Assembly (NCBI GenBank): GCA_009823505.1
Contig: VZQC01008079.1
Coordinates: forward strand, 995,067 to 1,059,066
Origin: Rhizomys pruinosus
Taxonomy: Eukaryota; Chordata; Mammalia; Rodentia; Spalacidae
DNA length: 64,000 bases
Direction of reading: 5' to 3'
The notes beneath the pieces were generated by a model that saw only the letters and a list, made by a program, of their open reading frames with translations, ran no database searches and was not told the DNA's origin. Position 1 is the first letter of the stretch, and each line of letters starts with the position of its first letter. Positions 22,158-32,695 of the stretch are shown here, piece by piece. A program made the position numbers and the translations under genes.

Positions 22158-22225
22158 GCTATATAAATTATCTATAAATAAATACCATAATATATCCCTA
22201 CACATATCAATTGAATTGGAGAATT

Positions 22226-22335
22226 TTTTTTCCCTAATGATGTCATGTTTTCCTTAAGGAGGTGCTCGAAGGTTCTACCTTGGCAATCCCAAAAAACTAT
22301 CAATCTTGCACCTTTGCTCCACATTGAGTAGATTC
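22226..22335 (-). mobile_element. Module B 3' end, truncated
   Basis: TCATGTTTTCCTTAAGGAGG, CGAAGGTTCTACCTTGGCAA and TTGCACCTTTGCTCCACATT match the inverted 3' end of module B at 56.57 kb. Only ~110 bases are recognisable. Confidence 0.7.
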
Positions 22336-23067
22336 TATGGATCACTAAAGAACGTTTTATGGTTCTGAATAGATACATAGAATCCTTTCACCTGTTCCTA
22401 TGCTCTATAGTCAATAAAGAAAGGCAGTTTTTACGGTATTTATAATAGAATTACGACTCATATATAGTTGTCTCCAATTACCAGTTGGGAGAATCGAACT
22501 AACCCCCCCCGCACCTACCCCCCCCCCATCATCATCATATTTCCCTTGTTCTACGGGGAGGGAGGTAAGAAAGTCTATCCTATTAAAACTTTGTGGCAAC
22601 TAAAAGGTAAGTTTTTGTTAGGACTCATTGTAAATATTTGCTACAAGTAGGATCCACAGAGGAATTTGATGTTTGTAGCAATCTGAGGCTTTTTTCCTTT
22701 CAATGTTCAGTGGGCCCACCTTTCTGTTGGCACTTACGAGGTACCATCCTACTCAATGCAAAGCTTGTCTTATCTTATCTCAGCGTTTAGTTGGTGACAT
22801 TTTGACTTTTTGGAACATACAAATCTTTTCACCATAGTTAGTTTTTAAGATTTGCATTGCAAGGTTTTTGACACAAAAAGGTTTCATATCTAACTGTATC
22901 CCCCCCATTTTTTCTTTTCAGATACACTCAAATATATTAATACTAACGTCTCCTTAAGCTATGCTCTTAAGCAAAATATATTATACAGGAGCTCTGACAT
23001 CAGCAAGGATTTTCTATCAAGGAGACGTTGGCCAGGGGATCCAAGGACCCCACACAAGGGTAAAGGC
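22336..23067. other. Unassigned sequence with C-runs
   Basis: Two long C-runs sit at 22503-22527. No gene or family recognised. The 90 bases before 23068 lack the ORF2 sequence that precedes module A at 16.37 kb. Confidence 0.35.
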
Positions 23068-24130
23068 TCCTTGCCTCTAAACGGGATACCTGCAAGCAGA
23101 GAGGCGATAAGGCCCTGCTGTTTGAAGACCTGACGAGGTTATAACATGGGAAAAGATGTATTGAGAACCCACACACGCGAAAAGTGCTCACCGATGTCTC
23201 TTGAATTCCAGAGAGTGTTACCCAAAGGCCACTAAACACATACGCAAATATAGGGTCTCCTTGAGTCAAGAAAGACTCCTCCGTCATCACCGCTACACCT
23301 CCACCTTGACAGAGAAAGAAATACTGTGCAGCAGCTGCCGCCATATGCCTGTATATCCCAAAGTCTAATTGGTATTAGCTCTCTCCTTAGAGAAATAACC
23401 CACAGCTGATGCCACAAGTTACAAGCATCTAGTGGTTAGGAGATGTTATAAGCCACAGTAAGACCCTGTCATATTTAACAGAAAAAAAAATGTAATTCAT
23501 GGTTTAACATACCATCCAAACATCTGTGTCTATACCAAAGTAACCTACCATAACAATTAGTACTGTTTAAATACCTATATATCTAATTGCTTGTGCTTCA
23601 TTAGTAGGATCAAAAGGTTATTCCTGGACAAACTGTCAGCCCATGAAATGAAACAGCCAGAATTGACCCAAGTCCAAGACAACAGCTTCAAAGAAAGTAG
23701 ACTGTTTTGCTTCTCATCCACCTGTGTCCCTTTTCTAAGCCTAGGGAACAATCTGTGGAAGAAGAGGTGTATGTAAGGGCTGCAATTGGGGTGAATGGTA
23801 AAACTACAGCAATATAGTCTGAACACTCATTTGATCAACTTGATTGAACACACAACCCCCCCCCCCCCGCTGGATGGTGGGACCCATGGGCTGTGTGGGT
23901 TTGGGCACAACTGCTTGCAAATTGGTTTTACATGAATGATGCTTGTACTCATAAATTAACACTTATTGCTAAAAAATGAAAGGAAAACTGAGAGAAAGAT
24001 GCAGGAGAGTTATGGCAGAATGCATGATCTGGGATGGGGTGGGGTGGGGGGAAGGAAAAGGGAAATATGCCTGAACTGAATTGGAAAATGATGTATGAAC
24101 TACACAAGGCATCAATAAAAAAATAAATAA
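23068..24130 (+). mobile_element. Module A joined directly to the last ~130 bp of L1 tail
   Basis: From GATACCTGCAAGCAGAGAGG it follows the 16.37-kb copy to TAACACTTATTGCTAAAAAATG. It then joins GAAAACTGAGAGAAAGATGC, GGCAGAATGCATGATCTGGG and GGCATCAATAAAAAAATAA, the last part of the L1 tail. The same short join occurs in the 34.57-kb copy. A C-run interrupts it at 23860. Confidence 0.75.
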
Positions 24131-24151
24131 TAATAAAAAAAGAACATTTTG

Positions 24152-24300
24152 AGCCAGGCATGGTGGAGCACACCTTTAATCCTAGCACTTGGGAGGCAGA
24201 GGCAGGCGGATCTTCATGAGTTCAAGGCTAGCCTGGTCTACAGAGTGAGTTCCAGGACAGCTGGGGCTACAGGGAGACCCTGTCTCAAAAAACCCCCCCC
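24152..24300 (+). mobile_element. B1 SINE
   Basis: GAGCCAGGCATGGTGGAGCA to CCCTGTCTCAAAAAAC, a well-preserved 7SL-derived B1. The flanks AGAACATTTT and AGAATATTTT look like a one-mismatch site duplication. It inserted in the A-rich end of the module A element. Confidence 0.93.
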
Positions 24301-25949
24301 CAAAAAAGAATATTTTTATTAAATGTTTAAGAATTTCACAGAAAAAAACCATGAAAAGTTATGCTATTTCTACCTACTATTTTATGGTTTAGTTGCATTG
24401 TGTTCTCATTTGTTCACTGAAGCACTGTTTATACTGCACAGAAATTAGAGGAAGATAATTTTATCAATAAAGAATGTATAAATAACTGTATTACCTCCTT
24501 AAAATAGAGAACTCTGCACTCATTAAAATGCTAACATATGCCTTTATTGATATGGAAAGGCTGCCTTATATTATTGATCAAAAATAATTTTATAAAATGT
24601 TATTAATTAGTTCACTCAAATTGCACGCATGCATTTTCAGTGAGATGCTCAGAAAAATGTTGATGCTTCCTCAAGTTTGTGGAGGTGTATATAGTTTAGG
24701 TATTATTTATGATTTCCATAGACTAATATTTTATAATTATTACAACATTTTACTCTGTGGGAGTAATTTTAAAAAATCATCTTTCTTCATTAAAAACACC
24801 AGAAGTCAAAGACACAAGTGCAAAAGAACCTGAGACTAACAAGAATGGTATAAAATCTGACATCTTCAGTATACCCCAAAGTCTCTCTTCACAATTCTGT
24901 CTTTCTCTCCAGCCTTCATCTCAAGTCAAAGCAGAAAGCCACTGCTCCCCTGGGTAAAGGACATTTGGTAAATGCTTCATCTTTTGCATCTACGTAAGTT
25001 CCTTTAGGACTTGCTTACCAGGCACACATCTTTGCACATTGAGAAGCCAGCTTCACAGTCACACTATGACAGCATGCATCATTCCTTAAATCTGGACAGT
25101 GACTGAGCCACAGTCCTACGCCCCACAGCTGAGTACACTCTTTTTTGTGTTCGAGTTCTGTCTCATAACAGATCCATAAATCCAATATGTCAAATAAGTA
25201 ATGGAAACTGTTTAGTCTCCTGCACTAAAACACTGATAATACTGAAAACTCTGAGCACTTGACAGCATGGTACATAGGAAAGTCTCCCACTTTCCCCCAG
25301 CTAGCCAATGATGGTACCAAGATTCCCACCCAACTTGTTCATCTCTTAATTATACCCTCTCAACCACCAACCTTCACTGCCTCCTGCTAGTTACATCACA
25401 GGTCACATTGTGACCCTTTGTTTAGATTGATGGAAGAATCAATGGGCCATATATTACTTCATCCTAAATACAAGAAATAAATCTTCTACTTACACAAACA
25501 TAGCATTTGTTATGTAACTTATTTGTCTTATAATTATGACGGTTCCCTCAGGAGCAAAACCTTTGGGGAATGTTGGTGCCAAATAATTTCTCATGTAGAA
25601 GGACACAATCTTGATGACTTATCTATACATAGCAGTGTAACTAATACCTTAGTATTTACACAGGTATAATGGTTGTCACCAGAGATTTAAAAATAACATT
25701 TAACAGAGGTATAGAATATTGTTCGCTCAGTAATACTGTATGGATCTCTGGATAGCAAATGCTTGGTATCATGTTCTCATTTCACCTCTTACATTGGGGA
25801 GATGCTTTTTGTTTTTAATGTATCTTTTGCCCAATAAAATAAGGAGGCTAATGGTATTGTAGTCACAATGTTATTTTAAAGATACATGAAATAATACAGA
25901 ATAAATGCTTAGCTTATTTGCAACCAAGCAGCAAATAAAACAATCTCAG

Positions 25950-25957
25950 TGACGTCA
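25950..25957. promoter_or_regulatory. CRE-like octamer TGACGTCA
   Basis: Perfect palindromic CRE within TCAGTGACGTCACTAC; the palindrome extends to GTGACGTCAC. Function unproven; no promoter evidence nearby. Confidence 0.3.
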
Positions 25958-26412
25958 CTACTACTTTCTGCTGCTAAGACCATATCGAGCTGAGAAAGGT
26001 GGAGATTGGGTAAACCTTCAAAAATGCTTACATTCTCCTGGTTTTATGCTTAAGAAGAAGTGGTGAACAAAAATTAACTTTCCTTATCAATCTTACACTG
26101 ATATGTGTTATAAGGCCAAAAACTTCACCCTTCACCTGCTGATATTTTCTTCTGTTATTGTCTTAATGGGGTTACAACCTTTCTTTTCCTAATTTTTTCC
26201 AGTAAAATAATTTCCCTGACTTTCACTTACTGTGAAGTTAAGATACTGTATGGGGAAGAGGAATTAATGGTGACTGAATTAATGGTTCCATATTGAACTT
26301 TCCCCCTTTGTCCTCTTTTAGTTCACAATACCAACCAAGAAAAGGCTGGAAATGTTCCAAATCTAACAGGGTCCTCGAGTGGGGGCCCAGAGTGTGGACA
26401 TCCTGGATATTC

Positions 26413-26432
26413 AGACATGTCCGGGAATGCCT
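26413..26432. promoter_or_regulatory. p53-type response element, 19 of 20 consensus positions
   Basis: AGACATGTCC fits RRRCWWGYYY perfectly and is followed with no spacer by GGGAATGCCT, which fits except for A in place of the core C. It is a motif match only, in otherwise unannotated sequence. Confidence 0.3.
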
Positions 26433-27079
26433 GGAAGGTCAGCCAGCCAAGCAGGATGCAGGCCAAGGAGCCTGGTGGGTGGGATGCCAGTCCATCTGAT
26501 GATTCTCTTACCCCCTGGCTCTGTCAGTGCAAATATACTATTGTATTGCAAGTTTTGACTTGCCTGTTGGTTTTTGTACTAACTACTAGATTCACTGAGG
26601 TCTGTAAGAATGTCGACTTCATTAGTATAAACACTAGTTTAGTCAAGCAGTGTCCATCCAACACCCAGCCAAGGCATACAGAAGGAATGGCAAAGACAAG
26701 GAGGGGGTGATAACGAGACAAATGCAAATGTGGAGAACTCCAAGGTCTTTCTGCAAACCACTGGGACTTGTGTGTGGGGTTTCTAGGGTACTGAATCTAA
26801 AATGTCACCAGAGAAGAAAATCCATATGTCAACACAGCAAAGAGAAATACGTCATATCCTTATGGAAGCCTCAGCCTTCGGATGAGGTTCTGTTAGGGGA
26901 TGGTTCACTGCCATGTGAAGGGAAAGTGATCACATTGTAAAGAAAAGGCCACTTCAAAAGAAACAAGTGTGGTGAGTTATTCAAGTAGAAGTTTGGCCAC
27001 CCCTGCTGTAAAGAACCTAAAAGGGGAAAAAAATCACATGAAAAAAATCATCATGGATTTCTGTAATCAAAGGCAGTCC

Positions 27080-27165
27080 TGGGCAGGGCTCTGGCTCAGT
27101 GATAGATCCCCTATAGAGCATGCAGGAGCTCCTGGGTTTTCTACCCAGATCCTCAAAAGGGACAA
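27080..27165 (+). mobile_element. ID-like SINE, diverged
   Basis: GGGCTCTGGCTCAGTGATAG (A-box side), GAGCATGCAGGAGCTCCTGG and TTTTCTACCCAGATCCTCAA follow the ID element (tRNA-Ala/BC1-like) order. Short and mutated. Confidence 0.6.
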
Positions 27166-27182
27166 CCCTGAACACTCCTGTT

Positions 27183-27400
27183 TTACTTTTTATTATTATT
27201 TCTTTTTATTTTATGTGTATGAGTGTTGTGTCTGCATGTTTTAAGTGCATTCATATGAGTATAATGCCTATGGAGTCCAAAAGAGGAAATTGGATCCCCT
27301 GGAACTGGGGGTGGTTATGAGCTGCTCTGTGGGTGCTGGGAACTGAAACCAGATCCTTTACAAGAGCAGGAAGTACTCCTAACTGCTTAGCCAGGCCCAA
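27183..27400 (-). mobile_element. B3-type SINE
   Basis: TTTATGTGTATGAGTGTTGTG at the tail side, GGATCCCCTGGAACTGGGGG and GAACTGAAACCAGATCCTTT in the middle, and AACTGCTTAGCCAGGCCC at the head, all inverted. Confidence 0.85.
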
Positions 27401-27737
27401 CATTCCAGTTTTAATTCTATTTCCCCAATACAATGCATCAAGGGAATTTGAGTGGTTTCTCTCATTTGTGTATGAACGCTTATGGTCCTTGAACACAAAT
27501 AAGGAGAAAGTAAAATATATTCTGGAAGCAAGAGACAAACAATCCTGAAATGTCCCAGAATTACAGTCACTAGAAACAAAGAAGATTCAATGTAGAGACT
27601 TCATGGAGGAGGAACTGGAGCTTTCCTATGATGGCAAATTTTCAAAATAATGTCTAGACATGCATGTACTCTGTGCTGTTGGACGTAAGATTCAATTTAT
27701 TCTTCATCAGAAAAATGGAAATTTTAATGGAAACCAC

Positions 27738-28100
27738 TGTATTAGTTACTTTTCTGTGGCTATGATAAAACTACCATGACCAAGGGATCTTATAAAAGGA
27801 AGAGTTTATTTGAGTTTACAATTGACAGTTCCAGGGAATTAGAGTCCATTGTGGTAGGAGTCATGGTGACAGGAACTGGAGCAGGAAGCCGAGGTTCACA
27901 TCTTCCAATGAGCACAGGAAGCCGAGAGAGACGCTGGAGACTAGCAAGGCTTATTAAACTCTCTAAGCCTGCCCTCAAATGACATAATTCCTCCAGCATG
28001 GCCACACCTTCTAAGATCTCCCAAAACAGCACCACCAACTGGGGACAAAATGTCTGAATATCTGAACCCTATGGGGGACATTTTCATTCAAACCACCACA
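27738..28100 (-). mobile_element. Solo MaLR LTR (ORR1-like) with 5-bp TSD
   Basis: On the plus strand it runs from TGTATTAGTTACTTTTCTGT through ACCATGACCAAGGGATCTTA, ATTCCTCCAGCATGGCCACA, CCACCAACTGGGGAC and CCTATGGGGGACATTTTCAT to ACCACCACA. This is the reverse complement of an ORR1-type LTR. ACCAC flanks both ends (27733-27737 and 28101-28105), the 5-bp duplication expected of this group. There is no internal region, so it is a solo LTR. Confidence 0.85.
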
Positions 28101-28130
28101 ACCACCTTAGACAATTTTATAAGATATACA

Positions 28131-28155
28131 AATATATATATATATATATATATAT
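28131..28155. repeat. (TA)n microsatellite
   Basis: About 12 TA units just downstream of the LTR. Confidence 0.95.
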
Positions 28156-30274
28156 TCTGTAATATATACAATGGTCTCTGCATAGTTGCCAGTGTGATAA
28201 TTACAGTAGCTTTGATGGTGATAAAGGTGAGTTCAGAAGGAGGGATAAAGCTCACCAGAAATTCTAATTAGAATAAGAATGTCTTGAGTGTTCTTATCCT
28301 AATCTATTATGTGATTGATTTATGGTGTTCAGAGAATGCAAGGTATTATCAAATACACATGATCAGAAGTAATAATAAACTTCATATTTTGAGGGCTAAC
28401 AGATTTATCTCTCCTCATTCCACAGCTAATTCATCTACCTGCAAGGTAAAGACTCTGATCATACTCTGGTGGGATAAATGACCCCCACCTGTTGCTTTCA
28501 GAGAGAGTCAAAGTGAATGAGATTCTCTAAAAAGTCTGTGCAAGCCTTAAGAAAAATAAAGATGTTCAGAGGAACAAGGAATTTAAGGTTGGTTCTCAGA
28601 GCTCTCTGAAAGTAGAACTAATGTTCTTAAGAGTTTACCTGTAAAATGAGAATATACAGAGTATCCACAAGCCTCTTAACAATTTCTAGAGAAGGACTTG
28701 AAGACTCTTCTAAAAGAATGCTGAATACTCACATGTAAGAGTACTTACACCATGTCACCTCCAGAATGTCAACAAAATGTCTTGAAACTGGTAGCATAAT
28801 TATAGAAATAATTTCAAATCCTGTGGAAACAGTATCCCTAAGCAAATGAAGTTTTAGGAAAGATGTATTCCTTAACTATATGAAGGAATGCAATCAAAAT
28901 TAAACAGCTGAATCTAGCTAGATGAGTACTCATTATGTAAGTATTGCATGCATATCTGATATAGTCCTGTCATAGTAAATGTCATGTTAATAAAGGCTTT
29001 ACCCATCCTCATTTATGCTTGTTTACTGGGTATGTCTAGTTGAAGGTAATATGTGTAGAGGCATCCCAAACATAATTTCCCTTTGAATTACCAATAGATG
29101 AATTTACATATCTATTTAATTCTCTATTATTGAGAATAATGAAATATATCACAATTATTTATCCATACTAGAATGTAACTCCAAATAAATTAATTCCTGT
29201 CCTGTTAATATCTTTTGTCAACTCTGGATTGCACTCTGTCTAATATTCACACTGACATGTCCTTTTGCCCAGATTTGCACATTTCTGATATAAATTCTCA
29301 GATAATTTATGTTGAAACTTTCTGAAACAATTTTTGACATTGTATGTTCCAAGAGTTGTATTCTTTTCCTATATCTGGACTGGAAGTCTCTATTTAGGGG
29401 TGGGGGTCATGTAGTAACTCCTTTTAGGGTCTCATTTTGGTGGATTCTGTATTTTATGTTTCCCCATTGTTTCTCCTATTTCCTGCCTTTTTCTAAATGA
29501 ACTCTGCTTTGATTTCTTTAATGTTTTACAGTAATTTGGGAGGAATCATCCTGTTTTTTATTTTTACTAAAATTTGCAAAATAACACAGTTGATCTGATA
29601 TTCCTTTAATTATTAAGGTCACAATGAGACAATGGCTTTTGACTCTGTCTTATTATAGTTGAGAGATTTAGCACATTTTTTTTCACTTGCACTTCCTAGC
29701 ATTTCATAGAGTCATATGCTGTGTTGTATAATAGCTATTCTTCCCCCGCTGTGTTTTATATTTTGAATTGTGTTTATCTTAGGATTTAAAAAATCATCCT
29801 GCTCGTTATTTGGCCTTATCATTATTTTTCACTTAGTTTTGGTCTGTTTCCTTTGTAGTTCTCTCGTCTTCAGATATTACCTACAGTAGGGTGAGCTGAG
29901 GTTCTCTGTTTCACCTCTGACTTCTATAGAGTATAGGGTGCTCCTTTTTGTGCTCATAACAAATTCATTGATGACCACCAAATGTGCTTTCAGAACATGT
30001 TTCCCTCCTAAGAATAAGATTTGTAAAGTCAATGGCTTGTTGACTGTCTTCTTTAGTATCTTGAGGTGAACACAGGACTCCAGCAGAAACACCTGCAGAA
30101 GGGTGCCATTATTTAATTATATCTTTACAGTAAGGAAATATGATGTAGCGAAACAACCAACAGCTCCAATCTTAAATACATTTGGCAGTTCTGGAGCCAT
30201 TTTCGCAGATCACATCACTCAATCTCAATTTCTAGTAATTTTTGTTCTTTTAGTCTTTTATTGCCTAATGTTGG
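28156..30274. other. AT-rich sequence, no gene seen
   Basis: Nothing firm. Around 29215-29290 the phrase CTGTCTAATATTCACACTGACATGTCC loosely recalls the minus strand of an ancient L1 ORF2, but identity is too low to call. Confidence 0.35.
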
Positions 30275-30770
30275 CATTAGGAAATTTCATGCATAAGGAT
30301 GATGTATTCTGACTCTGATCCTCCCCACCCTTCTCTTACTTGCCTTCCTATTGATCTCCTTTCATTGGTGCCAGTCACTTTCCCAGATTTATGATCTTTG
30401 GTTTTGTTTTCAGACGTATTTAATTTCAACAGGGCCATCTGTGTGAACTTTGGATTAGAATTACCCACTGGATCCTGGTGGGCTCAACAATGGCTACACA
30501 ACAGATGTTGATGATCTCCTCTCCTTGAACCTTTCATTATCGAATAGCTTAGCAGTGATGAGTAGGGTCCCCTGAATCCCCTCCATCTTTTCCTGACTGC
30601 TGATGGGCCCATTATTTGCAGATCAAGTAAAGGCACCCATATCTGTTGTGAGTTCTTGATTGCAATGACTGTTTCTTTCCCAATAGAAAGCATTTTGCAA
30701 ACCTTACCCTTATCTGATGGTCCATACGTTCTTTCCACCCCCTCTTCAGCAATGTTTCCTGAACCTTAGA
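30275..30770 (-). mobile_element. Lx-type L1 3'UTR fragment
   Basis: On the minus strand: GAAGAGGGGGTGGAAAGAAC, GTCATTGCAATCAAGAACTC, ACAACAGATATGGGTGCCTT, then GACTGGCACCAATGAAAGGA and an end at AGAATACATCATCCTTATGC. The order matches the Lx-type 3'UTR phrases (gagggggcggaaagaatg, actcatgaactcacagcagctgtgg, agaatacatcgtatacatg). Confidence 0.7.
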
Positions 30771-30873
30771 GGAGATTGATTTAAATGTCTTGAACCTCCA
30801 TATAATAACTGTACAAATTGTGGTCTACAATGTGATGTTTCAGGCCATAAACCTAGTCTTAAAAGATAAGGTG

Positions 30874-31089
30874 GGACTGGAGAGATGGCCTAGTGGTTAA
30901 GAGCGCTGACTGCTCTGCTCTTGCAGAGGGCCCAGGTTCAATCCCCAGCACTCACATGGCAGGTGAGAACCATCTTTGACTCCGGTTCCAGGGGAATCTG
31001 ACGCCCTCTTCTGACCTCTGCGGCATTGCACAACACTGGTGCACAAACCTGCATGCAGACAGTACATTCATACACCTAAATTTTTTTTA
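30874..31089 (+). mobile_element. B2/B3-type SINE with 13-bp TSD
   Basis: GACTGGAGAGATGGCCTAGT, GGTTCAATCCCC and GACTCCGGTTCCAGGGGAAT to CTGCATGCAGACAGTACATT. The duplication AAAAGATAAGGTG is perfect at 30861-30873 and 31090-31102. A small CTGCT duplication enlarges the anticodon-side region. Confidence 0.93.
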
Positions 31090-31429
31090 AAAAGATAAGG
31101 TGAATTTGCAAAGAGCTGGCTGTCCAATATTAAAGGATACAAACTAGGAATTTGTCATAATGAAATCCATTGTTTTGTTTGCTAACTGAAAATTATGGTA
31201 ATAGAAAAGTAGGAAACGAACTTTGGGAAGGTGAAGAAGTTTATCTGAGAGACATTCTTATTTTCCTGCATTTCTTTGATCTTGTATTTCTCTAAAATAT
31301 ACATACATATCCTTCATCCATATACCTAAACTTCCTAATTCTGAAAATAAATGGTAGCTTACTTCCAGAACCTGTTAAGGGATTCACAATATAAGAGCAC
31401 AGTTGTTTTCAGATTACATTAACATTGCT

Positions 31430-31692
31430 CAGTTTGCCTTACAACCAGGTAATTGGCGCTAGCATCCACAGATGAGGGATACCATTCGTTGTTTGTTTTT
31501 CTAGGACTGTGTTACTTCACTTAGCATGATATCTTTTAGCTCCATCCATTTACCTGCAAAGTTCATGATGTCATCTTTCTTTACTGCTGCATAGAACTCC
31601 ATTGTGTAGATGCACCACATTTTCTCTACCCACTCATCAGTTGAGGGGCACTTGGGTTGGTTCCAGCTCTTTGCTATTGTGAAGAGAGCTGT
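31430..31692 (-). mobile_element. L1 ORF2 C-terminal and 3'UTR start
   Basis: On the minus strand: CACAATAGCAAAGAGCTGGA, CCCTCAACTGATGAGTGGGT, AATGGAGTTCTATGCAGCAG and GGATGCTAGCGCCAATTACC give the end of ORF2 and the first 3'UTR bases. It ends with no terminal tail at the left, so both ends are cut. Confidence 0.85.
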
Positions 31693-31974
31693 GCTTCAGG
31701 TGGTCCTGGGAAATACCAAATCTAAGCTCTGGGCACTCGGAGACATTCTTTTACTTTCTATTTCATCCAAATCAAAATTGCTTTATCATTTCTTCTGACT
31801 TATTTTACCTTCATGATTTTTTTCTAAGACACAAATTTTGCATTCATTTAGATTCATCCTTCAGGGTTGCCCAGTTCTTCCTGAAACCATTTCCAAGTTT
31901 TATTTTTCATGAAGGAGCTCCACAATATGTATCTTCATATTTACAGACAAGTATACCATATACCACTACTCAAA
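31693..31974. other. Unassigned sequence
   Basis: No gene recognised. GTGCTTCAGGTGGTCCTGG at 31692 echoes the L1 5'UTR monomer at 3806, but only over about 19 bases. Confidence 0.3.
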
Positions 31975-32695
31975 AAAGCTTCTTTTTGCAACAGTTGGAG
32001 ACTACTGCAGAATTCCACAACTGGTCACACCCAGATAAAATATGTCTGAGAAATTCCCAGCCCTAAATGATATGTATACAGTGGAACTTCTATACCTAAG
32101 GCTCATGGAGCATAGCGGAATGGGGGAAGAGAGTACACTAATACATCTCTTAACTCTCACTAGCTATGTTTTCTCATGAAACAAAGTGCAATGCACACAG
32201 AAGGCCACAACTAGCTAAGTTTTAGAGAACAAGAAACTGCCGAGTGTGTGTCCTTGGATAAGACTCCTACATTAAAACTCACTCACCCATGAATCAGGGA
32301 CCATTAGAAAAGAGGGGGTGGAAAGATTCTAAGAGCCAAGGTGGTTACATGAACATACAGAAACAGAGGTTTTCAGGCCTCAGGGACCTTGATTATATGA
32401 ATTTGCAACAATGATGACAGTATGCACAAGACACATGCTAATTCAATCAGCGAAAACCCCAATATAGAATGAGGAAAATGGACAGCAAGCCCCAATTCTA
32501 GCCAAGAAAATACTGGCAACTAACTAATAATTCTAGGTGAAGGAGTCTAGATCTTCTTCAAGGTAATGACTTTTAATAGGGATACTAGACTCCAGTGGAT
32601 AAACTTGCATTGAGGGACACCTGGATAGAAAAGCTTGACTAGATAGGACTTAACATATATAACAAAATACATTCTGAATTTTGATGTGTATGATA
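31975..32695 (+). mobile_element. Lx-type L1 3'UTR
   Basis: CACAACTGGTCACACCCAGA, CTTCTATACCTAAGGCTCAT, GAAAAGAGGGGGTGGAAAGATT and AAGGAGTCTAGATCTTCTTC follow the Lx-type 3'UTR order. It ends ACTCCAGTGGATAAACTTGC and AGGACTTAACATATATAACA. No ORF2 is attached. Confidence 0.7.

Larger units (their letters stand above)
24310..27079. other. Mostly unique sequence
   Basis: No recognised repeat or exon. It holds a perfect CRE octamer (25950) and a near-perfect p53-type site (26413), both listed separately. The part at 26330-26520 is more GC-rich than its surroundings. Confidence 0.4.

Noticed and set aside
29100..29900. Possible ancient L1 ORF2 on the minus strand
   Set aside because: Only isolated short phrases resemble L1; identity is too low to support a feature.
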